A DNA stretch of 64,000 bases. Origin: Quillaja saponaria (Eukaryota > Streptophyta > Magnoliopsida > Fabales > Quillajaceae). The notes beneath the pieces were generated by a model. The model searched no databases, had not been told where the DNA came from, and saw only the letters and a list, made by a program, of their open reading frames with translations. This document shows, piece by piece, positions 10,285-22,734 of the stretch; position 1 is the stretch's first letter, and every line of letters starts with the position of its first letter. The stretch lies in the NCBI GenBank assembly GCA_029379385.1, contig CM055613.1, positions 17,688,001 to 17,752,000 on the forward strand, written 5' to 3'. A program made the translations under genes and the position numbers.

Positions 10285-12179
10285 CATTGCTTTGTATTGT
10301 TAGCTAGCTATATATATCTAAAACTCTATTGCTTAAATATAACACATTACTTACTCACACAATGATAAATTCATACATAGTTATGTATGGATTAATATAT
10401 ATAAGAGATAGGGTGTTGGTATTGTATTGTTATATATGATTTAGGTAGGGGATGAATTGAAGTCATTGTGTAGAAGGGGATCGCCTGGTACTAATTGTTG
10501 GAAAATTAAGCAAAAACTTTATTAGGTAGTGCTTAACTTATCTAAACTCTTATATATTATTAGATTTATAATTTGTCAAGTTTTAAGTCCAATTAAATAT
10601 CCAAATTCCTTAAAACATTGAAAATATTAATTTAATTAAGTCTAATAAAAGATCTAAATACCTAGATATGTAAAGTACTAGTCATAACAACATGCTTCTA
10701 GCTAATAATAAATCCTAAGGAGTTTAAGTCTAATAAAAAAATTCAGATGCCTTAACACCTTGAAAATATTTTTATTCAAATGCCTTATGTTATATATATA
10801 TATTCTAACTAATGTAACAAAATATAAACATAAAATAAAAAAGGAAAGCCCCAATAAAACAATAAACTTCTAAACTTTAAAATAATACATTCTAAACCAT
10901 AGGCACACAACAATTCAAATAACACTAAGATAACATCCTAGTTAGCTGAACTTTGAACAAATTATTTTAGCAATTTATATAGGTAATATATTATTGTTAT
11001 GCTCTTATAAATAATTCTTACCTTTAATTATTACCATGACCCAAATATGTATTGACAGGAAGGCTTATTACATATTTCAATGCATTCATAGGAATGCTTA
11101 TTTCGTATTTCAATTATATTGCATATTCTTGTTGTTCCTAGCTTTGGGTAGTCAATTATTTAAATTTGAAATTTTTTATTAGGAGACTTAATGGGGCAAT
11201 TATGAATCTAGTGACATATGCAACCACATTTTTAGCATCTACTTAATTGCATTATTTGCAATAATCTTGGAGATAATACAAGTGAGTAAATGCTACAAAT
11301 GTGGTTATAGGTTACAGGATTCGTGATTGTCCCTCCAAGTCTCCTAATAAAAAATAATAATAATAATTCAAAGAAAAGAATACCCAGAGGTTATTATCCT
11401 TGGGATTATGATGGAAGCATCATACGTGAAATCAAAAGCCAAGGGAACAGTTTCATGGATGGTATTATATATAATTGCCCCATTGACAGAGTAAATTTTC
11501 AATTTCTCTTCTTCTATTTAAGTTTCATAACTTTGTGTGCTAATATATGTTTGTTCATTAATATCATAATTCATAATGACATCTATATATGTTAAATACG
11601 TATTGCATATCATATTTTCTTATAAACCTATTTGAGAATCATTTTAAATGAACTAATATTTGTTCTTCTGACATAAAGAATCTATATTAATTTCATTCAA
11701 AATTATTTTTGAATTGTCCAAGTTAAGTGAATAGTTTAGGAAAGCGAACCATTTGTTAAGGTGATATGCTTAATTTTTGTCTATTTGGTTGAAAGTCCAG
11801 CTGTGTTTCTCTATATTCTCCAGGCACATACATAAACATAGTGATATTCGCTTGTCTATATCGTGTGCTTAGGAGACCATAGCAAAATGCATCTGAATTT
11901 CACCTAGTAGGGACAAAACGATTAAGCATAACATTGGAATGAGTGTAGTTTTTCTATTTATTTTGTTTACTTTTTAAATAAAATTTAAGGGTTAACCTAG
12001 GTCCTAGTGAAGTTTGGGTTAAAAAATATATTAAAAAAGAAGTGTAGTTTTCCTTAAAGAACCAACCTTTAGGATGCATTAAAGATGATAGAGAGCATAT
12101 ACTAATAATTTGTTCATTCATTATAATTAATTGAATTGAAATGTTATTTGACCAATGCAGAGATAATGTATGTTGATAG

Positions 12180-14165
12180 AAGTTAGATGTACAATTGTGT
12201 TGGTAAATCATGCCGTGTCAAATGAATTTATGGAAGGGGGTAAAGAAATTATTGGCTATGCCTTTACCAGTACTGGTTATACATTTGACAAAAAATTGGT
12301 GTCTCTACAAAATCTGTGATAATAATAAATTTCTTACTAGAGAAGAAGTAACTCTTCACCTCTATAAGAGGATTTTGCTGCAACATATAGAAAATGGAGT
12401 CTACATTGTGAGGGGTCGACATAGTAATATTGGGACTGTGGAGTATTCGGAAGGTAGACTATCAAATATTGTTGAAGATGAAATCCCACCTGATACGAAC
12501 CGGATGACAAAAATGATATTGGACTCACTAAGCCCAAATTATAATTAGGACCCAAAGAATCTTAATCCGGAAGCTTTAAAGTTTTATGAGATGTTGGCAA
12601 TTACAAATGATCTGGTATGGGCAGGGTGTGAAGAAACCATCATTTCAACCATGACTCAACTATTGAATTGCAAGTCATAATTCAATGTCGTGGAGGATTA
12701 TTACAATAGATTTGTCCAAATCATTATGGGTATTCTACCTAAAAACAGTAAGTTACTTGGATTATTTTATGAGTCTAGGAAGTTGGTGGAGGAATAAAGA
12801 CTTGGATATGACAAGATTGATATTTTTCATAATCAGTGCAAGTTGTATTATGATGAGAATGAGTACATGACTATTTGTGATGTTCATAAAGAACCATGTT
12901 TCAAGGAAGGTGGTAAAAAGAACATACCTCATAAGGTATTGCGATAGTTGCTAATTTTGAAGATATTATAGAGACTTTATATGTCTAAGGTCACTGCAAA
13001 AGACACGAGATGACATAAGGAAGGTAAACAAGAAAAACATGACTTGATGATACATCTGTCTGATGAGGAGGCGTGGAAGCACTTTAACGAAGTCCATCTA
13101 TCATGGTCACAAGAAATAAGAAATGTAAGACTTGGGATCTCAACAGATAGATTCACTCAATTTGGTAATTCAGTATAGCAATATTCATGTTGGCCAGTGC
13201 TTGTCACTTTTTATAACCTTTCACCAGGCATGTGCATAAAGCAACATAACTTTTTCTTGACTTTACTAATTCCTGGTCTGCACCATCCCGACAAGAATTT
13301 TGATGTCTATCTCAGTCCTTTAATAGATGAGTTGAGAATACTTTGGAGAGATGGCTTCTTGACTTCTGATAAGTTTTTGAAGCAAAACTTTATTATTAGA
13401 GCTACTCTTTTATGGAAGGTTCATGATTTTCTTGCTTACAGAATGACTTCTGGGTGGAGTATATATGGTACACTGTTATGTTTTAAATGTATGGAATGTA
13501 CAAATCTTTCACACTAAAGAATAGTAGAAAATAATGTTGGTTTAATTGCCATAGTAAATTATTGCCTGAGAATCATCCATTTCGAAAGCAAAAAAATAAT
13601 TTTTGAAAGAACACCATTTGGAAAAGCTCACTGCCTCCCAGATTGCCAACAATGAGGTTTTTTCCAGGTTAGATCATTTGATATTTCAACAGATGAAATG
13701 GATTATAATTGAGTGAGGATGAGTATATTCTGAGAGTTTCCGTATTGGTCTACCAATCTACTGAACCATAACATATGCATCATGCATATTGAGAAGAATG
13801 TATTTGATAGTATTTTCAACACTGTCATGGATTTTAAAAGTAAAAGCAAGGACACTCCACTAGCCAGTTAAGATTTAAAAGAGATATGTCATCAACCAAA
13901 ATTGGAGTTACGTGAGGTTAATGGAATATTCTTTAAGCTTAAAGCAACCTACACTCTGAGCAAATTAAGATGATAAGAGGTTGACTTGTAAGTGGATCAA
14001 GAATGATGTGAAGTTCCCTGATAGTTATGCCTCTAACTCGTCTTGTTGTGTAAACATAAAAGAATGCAAAGTTTATGATATGAAGAGTTATGATTATCAT
14101 GTGTTCATGCAGAGGATATTGCCAATTGCATTTTGAGACTTTATTCTGAAGCCAATTTAGAAGAA
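12180..14165 (+). pseudogene. CACTA TNP2 transposase remnant with DUF4218-like tail
   Basis: Frame-shifted translation shows the Transpos_assoc part (KFLTREEVTLHLYKR, about 12320-12370), the TNP2 entry block (QLLNCKS.FNVVEDYYNRFVQ near 12660-12720), KLLGLFYESRKLVEE, the DVHKEPCFKEGGKK block, a conserved FYNLSPGMCIKQHNFFLTLL at 13205-13265 followed by IPG, LTSDKFLKQNFIIRA, LAYRMTSGWSIYGTLLC, then IEKNVFDSIFNTVMDFKSKS (13790-13850), LELREVNGIFFKLKATYTLS and HVFMQRILPIAF. This order matches the family from end to end. At least several stops and frameshifts break it, so it cannot make active transposase. It would cut DNA at CACTA ends in the nucleus if intact. Confidence 0.8.
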
Positions 14166-14189
14166 ATGGAATGTCATTTGGATCAATGG

Positions 14190-15235
14190 TTAGGATATTA
14201 ACCAATGTTACAGTTTCAAGGCAAAACCTTTGTAACTCTAGGTTTGGGGGGTAAAACGATCAAATACAAATACAATTTGGATTTTAAGAGTACTAGCATG
14301 ATAGTGGGGACGAATAATACTTGTAGGAAGAAACGAAATGCAATTTGGATTAACGGTTAAGATATTAGGCCAATGTTACAATTTCAAAGTAAAAGCTTTA
14401 TAACTCTGGGTTCTGGGGATAACATGATCAAATGCATGTCCATTTTGGGATTCAGGAGTATCAAAATGACTGTAGGGATGAATAAGACTTGTAGAAAGAA
14501 ACATAATGCCATTTGGATTAGCGGTTATGATATTAGTTCAATGTTACAATTTTAAGGAAAAAGCTTTGTAACTTTAGGCTCGTGGCAAAACGGTCAAATA
14601 CAACTTTGTATTGGATTCCGAGAGTACCAAAATGATTGTGGGGGCGATTAAGGCCTATAAAAAGAAACATAATACAATTTGGATCAACGATTAGGATATT
14701 AGGCTAATGTTACATTTTCAAGACAAAAGCTTTGTAACTCTGGGTTCGGGGACAAAACGGTTAAATATAAATCTGTTTTGGATTTTAGGAGTATTAACAT
14801 AATTGTGGGGATGAATAAGACCTGTAGGATGAAACATAATTCCATTTGGATCAATGGTTAGGATATTAGGCTAATGTTACAATAAGGAAAAAGCTTTATA
14901 ACTCTAGGTTCGAGCGGCAAAACAATCAAGTACAAGTCCATCTTAGATTTCGGGAGTGTGAGCATGACTTTGGGGATGAATAAGGCTTGTAGGAAGAAAC
15001 AGAATGTAATTTGAATCAATAGTTAAGATATTAGGCCAATGTTACAGTTACAAGGAAAAAACTTTGTAACTTTAGGTTTCGGGAAAGGGAGAATGGTCAA
15101 ATACAAATTCGTATAAGATTCCGAGAGTATCGGCATGATTGTGGGGATGAATAACACTTGTCAGAAGAAACTGAATGTCATTTGGATCAATAGTTAGGAT
15201 ATTAGGCCAATGTTACAGCTTCAAGACTTAAGTTT
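14190..15235 (+). repeat. Tandem array, ~167 bp unit, about 6 copies, inside CACTA 1
   Basis: The phrase GATATTAGGCCAATGTTAC recurs near 14193, 14360, 14530, 14695, 14862, 15028 and 15198. Each unit then has CAAGGCAAAAGCTTTGTAACT, GGTTCGGGG, AAACGGTCAAATACAA, a GGAGTA.CA.CATGAT.GTGGGGA stretch and ACTTGTAGGAAGAAAC. The array lies between the transposase and the 3' subterminal repeats. A related, longer array is in the CACTA at 22.5-32.3 kb. Confidence 0.85.
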
Positions 15236-16797
15236 TGAAAATTTTGCTTAATTTGTCTAAGTTAGAATTTTAACTTTTATGCATATTAAGTTAAGTTAAT
15301 TATAATTACTTATAACTTATTTATTTTGATTATTTCATGTCACACCTTCTATATCTGTGCCTTCGCACCTCAGTCAGGATGATGAGCAAGCTCAAGACGA
15401 TGAAAACTTAGGATTATGAGATAGTTTTTTCTACAATATTTGTAAATAATATTAATGTTATGATGATTTTTGTATAATATTGTTTACTTATATAAAATTT
15501 AGAATTTAAATATAAAATATACTTTTATACAAGTATTTACATGTATACAAATAAATTAAAAATTAAATAAAAAGATTAAATTATTTTTTCATTTGTGTCT
15601 GCATTAAGATTATTTGCATCTGCGAAAGGCAGACGTAGGTGTAAATAATAATAATAAAAAATTATATATGATTTTATGCGTTTCAATAGAAAACACAGTT
15701 ATATATGCGTCTGGGTTTCAACAGCTGGATTCCTGATGCAAAGATGTGGTAAACAATTAGTAGCATATATATATTGCTTCTACTTAACAGACGCAAAACA
15801 TAAGCAGATAAAGTTTGTGTTTGCGCAAACACAAAAAAGTAATATCTGAGGTTAGGATTAATACGTTTGTTTTTCTGCGTCTGAAAGTAGATGTAGATGA
15901 TTAACTGTGTCTACAATGATACCTTTTGCATTTGACAGACATAGATAATGTCATTTCTTGTAGTGTATGAAACAAATAGAGAATTTTGGCTTGTAATATT
16001 TGATCATATATATAGATTGGACTCTTTTTTAATTTATTTTTTTCTTCTTTTTCAAAGGGATGAAATTTATTCCACGAAAGATGGTTTAGAGAAAACTTTT
16101 AAGTTGTAAATGTATATAATCTTATTGTAAGTGAACAGATAATTCATTGTAATATATCTCCTTAAGACAATTAAATAAGGCAGCATAATTTGTTGAATTA
16201 AAAGTGAACAATAAATTTAGAAGTTTCTTAAGGCAACTAAATGATTACTCTATTAAGAGTACACATTCCAAGTACATGAGTGTTGCGTACGAGAACAAAA
16301 AACATAATGTGCTTCGATAAATTCATTTGTTTGACAAAAAAATCATCTTAGAACAAAAGCTAGAAGTAGTGCTTTTAAATATCTACAAATAAAAAAAAAA
16401 TATACAGTAAACTGGACAGTGAGTTTGAGGCCGAATGTAGGCTCTTTAATGTTTCAATGTGAATGTTAAACATCCAAATCATATCGAAACTCGAGAATTA
16501 ATACCCGAATAATTATTGAACAACTATATTAAACGAGAAAATGAATTAAATTATTTATTATTATCTTATTTAATGAATATATAATATATATAGGGTATTG
16601 TTATGTAGATTACAAATTTTGTTAGGTGTACTACAAAATGTACTAGAAGACAAAAATAAAATCACTATATCTTTTTATTTATAGTCTACCTAACAATATT
16701 AAGTAATGCACATAGCACCATCCTATATATAAGGCACAAAATGTTGTTCATATTTTTGATAAAGAATTAAATTGGCACCGGTGTGCTTTAGATAAAA

Positions 16798-16975
16798 AGT
16801 TCTCCAATATCTGAGGATGGTTAATTTTGTTATTATGTGGCAATGCAATTAGTATAACATAATATATACTTATCACCAACATTTAATTTGGTACAACGAG
16901 CAAAGGTTTATAAGCACCACTACTTCATTGTTACTTTCAGTTTAAATTCTTTGCCATTTATTCTCCAAGTACTAA
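16798..16975 (-). pseudogene. Cys-rich peptide family, copy 3 (decayed)
   Basis: The minus strand ends with CYTNCIAT followed by NKINHP-like sequence, matching copy 1 (CYSDCIAT..KNKINHP), and the nucleotide block GAGGATGGTTAATTTTG aligns with 5812-5830 and 7783-7800. The signal-peptide part is broken by stops. The upstream 16985-17105 and more distant 17385-17460 sequences (AATCAAGGAAAAGAGTTC) match the corresponding flanks of copy 1, so the duplicated block is about 650 bp. Confidence 0.45.
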
Positions 16976-17333
16976 GTTTTTATATTATATTTTTCTAAAC
17001 AAAAATATTTAGATTGGTGAGTTTTGTCGAAATATGGTGTTACGCTGGTGATCATAATTAGAAGGTGACGCCTAATAATATTAATTTATGCAAAGTTGTC
17101 TCTTGTTTATCATATACTACTACAGATACAACTTTTTTATTCCATTTTATAGAATAATTGTAATTTCAGGGTTGGCAAGCTAAGGATCGGTTCTATCCTG
17201 ATGCTCAAATATTTTCAATAAAGAAATTTTAAAAAATAAAAATTCAAGATCGTCTTCATTAATATTATTCTTATTCAAGTAATGTTTTTCCAAGTTCTTG
17301 AAACTTTTTACCACTTCAATTAATCAAAATGGC

Positions 17334-17365
<32 letters not shown>

Positions 17366-17534
17366 ACAAGAATTTCTTTAACTCAACAAAGCAGTACATA
17401 TAAATATTATCCAAATCAAGGAAAAGAGTTCGAGATTAAGATAAAAGAAAAAGAAATATAATGGACAATCTACCTATTATAGAAGCTCACCTTTGTTTAC
17501 ATCATCATGCTCGCTCTATTCTATCGTGAGGGTA

Positions 17535-17723
17535 TTAGTTATTGATCATAGTATTAATTAATAGCCTCACGATCGAACAGAGTGAGAACGATGAACCACC
17601 AACACCAATACATTGATAAATGCAACCGATGACTTTCTGATAATAATTATCTCCGTTAACTTTATCTAACTCCTCAAACTCTGTTTCGCATATTGCAGAA
17701 AAAAAATAAAATGCTTTCTTCAT
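17535..17723 (-). CDS. Small Cys-containing open frame near the peptide cluster
   Basis: This 62-residue frame begins MKKAFYFF and contains AICETEFEELDKVNGD, then YYQKVIGCIYQCIG and SSFSLCSIVRLL. The cysteines are spaced C-x17 or so-C-x3-C-x10-C, similar in style to the neighbouring family but not alignable with it. It is likely the mature exon of a secreted peptide gene, since an acceptor-like TTTTCTGCAATATGCGAAACAG lies near its start; a signal exon was not found. Real coding status is uncertain. Confidence 0.3.
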   Translation of the reverse strand: MKKAFYFFSAICETEFEELDKVNGDNYYQKVIGCIYQCIGVGGSSFSLCSIVRLLINTMINN

Positions 17724-19206
17724 ATTTCAAATACACAATATCCGGATCATGTAGACGAAAAGCTAGCAATTGCAATTCGCGTTGATGTCATCTCATACAG
17801 TAACTACCATGTCGTTTCAATTATTCCAGTACATTTCGAGTTCCCAGACTTTGAGACGAAGAGAATACGACAAGTTGGTTCAATTAATTGAGATATTCAC
17901 AAAGATTCACATGATGTTTCAAAAAAATCCATGAATACTGGTTCATGGCTTGAATGTACAAGAAAATCAATAGCATGTCATTGATTATTATTATATAATT
18001 TGGAAAGATCAGACACACAAAATTCTTCAAGAACCCAAAAAATACAGCTTCATAGACAACATCGTAAAGGCATAAAATAGTACAACAAATCCCCTTGGAC
18101 GCGAGTCAACCAACCTATTCCATTGTTCCGGCATCGGATGAGAAGACATAATTTATGATTAACTTCAAATTCCTAAATTCAAACAACTCTAAGTATACAT
18201 CTAACTTATATTAATCGCACCAGTTTCTATATCTACTTGATAATAAGGATCACAAATGAATCCCATATAAGACCTAAGACATTCATAGGAGCATGAGGAA
18301 AGTCGATCCATTCATTTGTAAGGGTAAAAGTGTCCAGATTGAGAGAAAGAAAGAAAAAATTAAAATGAGTGAAAATAAAAAAAATATAAAAGTAAATAGA
18401 TGAAAACAAATAAAAGTAAATAGAATTGACTGAACACCTTAGACATGCTCCATTTTCGTTTACCCATAAAATTTTGGTTGTGTATTTTCATTTACCCATA
18501 AAATTTTGGTTATTTGCATATCACTGCATATCACAACCCTCATTAAATAGTGGAGTCTTTGGGTACAAAGTTTATGTCGGTATACAGTGACGCACATCTT
18601 TCACAACTTTTTTTAGTTTAATCCAATATCTCAAGATAATATTTGTTGATTTTAGTAGCAATTGATAATGAAAAACTTGAAGAGATAATCATAATCTCTA
18701 TAATTATATGATGATTTTTTTTCTTGTATCAGACCAAATGTTTTAATATGAAAATTCATGCAGTTTTCTAATAAAGAGGAATCACAAAAAACTCATGGAT
18801 TGATCATCCTAAATTTGTTCCAATTTATGTATGAGTTTTCACATGATTATCAATTACTACAAGTAAAACTTATGTATAATAGCCAATGAGATATTAATTC
18901 AATTGGATAAGAGGGAGGTGTTGGAACCTAAAATTTATGAAAATTTATATTGATCAATTAAATTGTAATAGTTGAATTAAGATATAATTTTTGATTAATT
19001 TGAGGAGTTTCTGTCAATTGTTGTGGATATCTTCCATATTGTACTATAAATTTTAAATAATTAATAAAATTTCATTGTTTCTTATAATAGGACCAAAAGT
19101 TCAATTATTAAGTTTGATAGAATAGTCTAAGCAAAATTAATTTCGAAATTAGAAAATTGAAACAACTTAGTACGGATGAATTACATCAACAACACTACTA
19201 GATAAG
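17724..19206. other. Intergenic; one unassigned open stretch
   Basis: A plus-strand open stretch at about 17725-17890 (reading VDEKLAIAIRVDVISYSNY onward) has coding-like composition but no start and no family I recognise. The rest is AT-rich. TACTACAAGTAAAACTT at about 18856 resembles a CACTA end but has no partner. Confidence 0.4.
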
Positions 19207-20868
19207 TAGGGATGGCAATGGGTCAGGTCATACCCGACCCTATCATAAACCCAAACCCATTTTAAAACCCGAATTTATGCTCGTTTTAGATTGGGCTACC
19301 TAAGCCCAAACCCGAACACATGAACCCGACCCATTTTCCATTTAAGTAATCACAAATTTTTAATGCCAATCCACAAAAAACTTTACAGGATTCCAAACCC
19401 AAAAGAAAGAAAACGAAAAGAAAAGATGACTAGAAACTTGGAACTTACAGAGCATGTTACGAAAAAACACCGCCAAGTACCCCCAACTGACATTATTTAA
19501 AAGCAACAAGCAGATAGAAAAATAGTTGTTGCCCCTCAGTCAATTTCCTCCATCTTGCTCTCCTCGGCACCATCCTCTTCCATTGGAGGCATGTTAGCAT
19601 CATCACCACAAGTCTCTTCGTCATCAATGCTGAGACCAAGTTTCAGCATCCTGTGAATTCTAGCAGCAAAGGTGTTTAGATCATTAAGGCTAAACCCATA
19701 AGTTAACAGAGCTGTCTTAAAGAGAAGCAGTACCAGATCCTTCACAAAGTTGTCATTCTTTTCCTCTTTGTAGCAGAAACCAACTTCTTCCCATCATATT
19801 CTTTTAGTTTCCCTACAATATACTCGTCAATTGCATCAATAATGGTTCTTTATCATCAAAGTTTTAGGTATATCCAATTGCTGATTAGCACTAATAAGGG
19901 CATTCACATTGGGTCCCATGACTTAATCAGTCTCCTAGTCTACTACCCACAAAACTTAGAAATAAGGAAATTGAAAAAACTCAAACAAAAGAAAATTTTA
20001 TGAAATGGATATGATGTGCTATCTAATCAGTTCAAAGTGAAGAAATTATTAGTTTTCCACATCATTTGCACTCTTAAATAGAACTCATCAAAAAATTAGA
20101 ATACAAAAAGAAGAAAAAAAAAAAAAAAAACATATTTTTCATTTGCACTCTTTTTTTTTTTTTTTCTTTTTTTAATATATGTATAGAACATAGGCCTATT
20201 TTTCAAGTAAAATAATTGAATGGAAAATGAATATTTTCAAAAGATCGATATTTTTCGGCCATGGAATCATCAAATTCTAAATAATTTTGCTGAAAAAATT
20301 AGTCTTTCTGATCTATATCATTGTTCAGACATAAAAGAGAGAGAGAGAGAAAGTATTTGTTAACTCAACAAAACCAGATCTCAAAATCAAAACAAATTAA
20401 CAAATAAATAAGTCAAATGTTAAAAAGGGAATAAACCTCTTCTTGTGAGAATCCATGGAGGCATTTTTGAAGTGGGTTCATGTAGATTTAAGAGAAATAA
20501 GAGGGGAAGAATAAAGAGAAAAAAAAGATTATACCGGTAGTAAAAAACCTCTGATGGTGACGATGAGGAAGAGAGGGGGTCTTCACCAATGTGTATCCAT
20601 GGAAGGCAGCTTTGCAGTGTTGTCATCGTGGTTTGATGATTGAGAGAGAAGAGAGAACAACGTGAAAGAATGGAAGATATAGGGTTTGATGATTGAGAGA
20701 GGAGAGAATAGTTCGGGCACCCCGTCTCTCGGGCCTAGGTGGGTACAAAATTTAAATACCCATGCCCGCTCATTCTACCCATTTTGAGACTCAATCAGGT
20801 ATGATTAATGCCCATTCCGGCCTGGCAGGGTCAGGTACGGGTCTGTACCCAAAAAATTGCCATTACTA
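19207..20868. mobile_element. hAT-like non-autonomous element carrying an HSP90 fragment
   Basis: The left end TAGGGATGGCAATGGGTCAG and inverted right end TAGTAATGGCAAT..GGGTA..GACCCG are alike, and the TAGGGATGGCAA start is typical of plant hAT elements. GGGTC/CCCGACC motifs repeat near both ends. Flanks TAGATAAG and ATTCTAAG match only partly, so the 8 bp target is eroded. Near the right end a 25 bp sequence GTTTGATGATTGAGAGAG and following is directly repeated (20630, 20683). There is no transposase; the cargo is the HSP90 piece. Confidence 0.6.
19536..19925 (-). pseudogene. HSP90: Captured cytosolic HSP90 C-terminal fragment
   Basis: The 69-residue frame at 19536-19745 is the end of a cytosolic HSP90: KDLVLLLFKTALLTYGFSL, NTFAARIHRMLKLGLSIDD and an acidic tail closing in MEEID, in place of the usual MEEVD that binds TPR co-chaperones. 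Upstream (about 19750-19860), in other frames, are DAIDEYIVGKLKEYDGKKL and VSATK, which belong to the middle domain; the roughly 100-plus residues normally between these blocks are missing. So the copy is internally deleted, frameshifted and has no ATPase domain. HSP90 is an ATP-driven folding chaperone; this fragment cannot be one. It lies between transposon ends, which suggests capture by the element. A processed origin is possible. Confidence 0.8.
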
Positions 20869-21784
20869 ATTCTAAGTAAAAATAGTTGATTATTATTATT
20901 TTTCTTTTCTTTTCTTTGTTACTCCAATTTGTTGGGTTCACTATAGCTCTTTACAAAAAAAATTTAAAATATTTTCTAAATTAATAATACTTTTTAATTT
21001 TTAATAAATGGGTATATGAGAAAAGTATGCAAATTTTAATTTACAAATTCATTCTGTTAGTTAACATAGTAAGTAGTATTATAAAAATCTTAAAAAGTTT
21101 AGAAAAAAATTACAATGAACCTTGCAAAAATTGTAAATATTAGTATGTTACATTATAATGAGTAAGAAAAAAAAAATTAAATGACACTCAGTTATATTAA
21201 AGGGCTATTTGTTTTTAGGTCATAACAAATACCCATGTGACATATGTTTCCTAGATATCTTATTCCTAGGCAATCATTTCTCAAATAAAAACTTTGTCTG
21301 TGTTTGGTTATGCCATAAATTATCTAGAAAATAAAAATATTTTCCAATTACCCTGTTTGGTTTAAAAAACCTATACCCAAGAAACATGACAACTTTTTCA
21401 TAAATGGCCCTATTCACACAAAATTAACATATTTCAATAAAAATTAATACTTGTAGTACATAATTCACTGCAATTGACCTGTGGTAAGTTCAAACAATCA
21501 TTCATCACAAGCTTGGAAGAATGATCAATATTCCTATTCTTGATGATTCATTGACTAGGAATGATTCAAAATAATACAACATGTATGTCATATCTCACAA
21601 TTATGATCAACTTCATAGTTATGCATACACATTTATTACTCTAGGGACTTAATTACATGGATATAATAAATCTCATTTAAACTCATAATTAAAGAATGCC
21701 TAAATTATATAATGTTATGCATTAAATACAAATTAACGTGTCGTTACAACTAATTATTGATTGACTCCTGGATACCAATACTAA
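20869..21784. other. Intergenic or decayed repeat, no gene
   Basis: AT-rich. A stretch at 21200-21420 with GGGCTATTTGTTTTTAGG and TGTTTGGTT..AAAAAACC resembles eroded Tourist-type MITE sequence, but ends are not defined. Confidence 0.4.
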
Positions 21785-22530
21785 CAAATTTGTAACATAT
21801 ATTTGTGGCAAGACTAGTTTTCTTGAAAGTCAAGAAAAAGGCCTAGTGAGAATCCTAAATGGATTTGAGTTACTAGGAGTCTAAAAGGTCTACTAGCAAT
21901 CCTAATATGATTATGGGTTACTAAGGGGTTTTGGCTTTGGGCTTAGTTGGAGTCTAACACAATGGATCCAATTGCATAAACCTTAGCCACCCCTATATAT
22001 GCATAACAATAAGGGATTTCGGCCAAGGGTGAACTCACAATAGAGTGAAAGTGCAATTTTGGCCACTAGGGTTTTGAGAAAAGAAGAGTTCTTGGTCAAA
22101 CAAAACTCTATACTCGAAATCCATAGCTTGAAGCAAAGGTGTCCTTGCTTCAAGATTAACCTAGCACGCCTCTTAAGGGTTGAATCAACATCCTGCAATA
22201 GTATAGAAAGGTTTGTGAACTTTTCTTAAGGTTTTAATCTGGTTAATTTTGTGCACTATAACATTAGAGGCTATATACTCGAGTAGCTACTAATACATTG
22301 ATCTGATTTGTATGTTTGATTAGGAGTGTCAGTTTGAGAAACCGAGAAGGAACTCTTAGCATTCTTGCTAAATAATCTAACTAGCTGATTCAAGGAAAGT
22401 TTCAAAGGTTAGTAATTAAACTTATGCTTTTAATTGTATGATTCTTTGATTTTCCTACTGGTCTTGTTTAGGAAAATTTTAATTATTTTGTTGCATATGC
22501 ATGTGATGCATTGTGTCTAATTTTCCTAAC
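21785..22530 (+). mobile_element. Ty1/Copia-type LTR (copy 2), probable solo LTR
   Basis: It is homologous to 3535-4112, and includes a TATA-like CCTATATATGC at about 21991 and the ending TAATTTTCCTAACA. No Copia gag or pol adjoins it, so it is a solo LTR or fragment. The left boundary is approximate; a TG start is assumed near 21791. Target duplication not identified. Confidence 0.5.
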
Positions 22531-22734
22531 AGTTTTTAGTCATACTCACAAGAGGAAGACTTGGTGATTTCGTTGACATGAAATCAAAGACCCTCAATGT
22601 TAGCTGATTTTTTTATTTTATTTTTACATAGTTTTACATAACTGTTTTTCGTTATTATATTTATATGTTTAAATATTTGCAAAGCTAACCTTTTTTCATT
22701 TACAAGAGAAGTTTAAAGCTTCAAAGGCAGAGTC

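Larger units (their letters stand above)
9573..15965 (+). mobile_element. CACTA element 1 (family A), ~6.4 kb
   Basis: The left end TACTACCAGAAAT is a degenerate CACTACAAGAAAT; the right end is ATGTCATTTCTTGTAGTG. Flanks are TAC (9570-9572) and TAT (15966-15968), a near-match 3 bp target. Both ends carry subterminal repeats rich in TTTGTGTCTGC, GCATCTGC and GCAGACG motifs (9590-10050; 15590-15960), the usual binding array for TnpA-like proteins. In between are a (TA)n tract (10255-10285), a decayed TNP2 transposase and a 167 bp tandem array. Sequence between 10290 and 11250 is shared with the element at 52.1 kb. It lies within the Cys-rich peptide cluster. Confidence 0.8.

Noticed and set aside
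14190..15235. Possible centromeric satellite
   Set aside because: Unit length fits, but the array is confined between the transposase and the 3' end of a CACTA element with matching arrays in sister copies.
19191..19206. CACTACTAGATAAG as the missing left end of CACTA 2
   Set aside because: It lacks family-A subterminal repeats to its right, where the hAT-like element begins, and its flanking bases do not match ACA at the right end.
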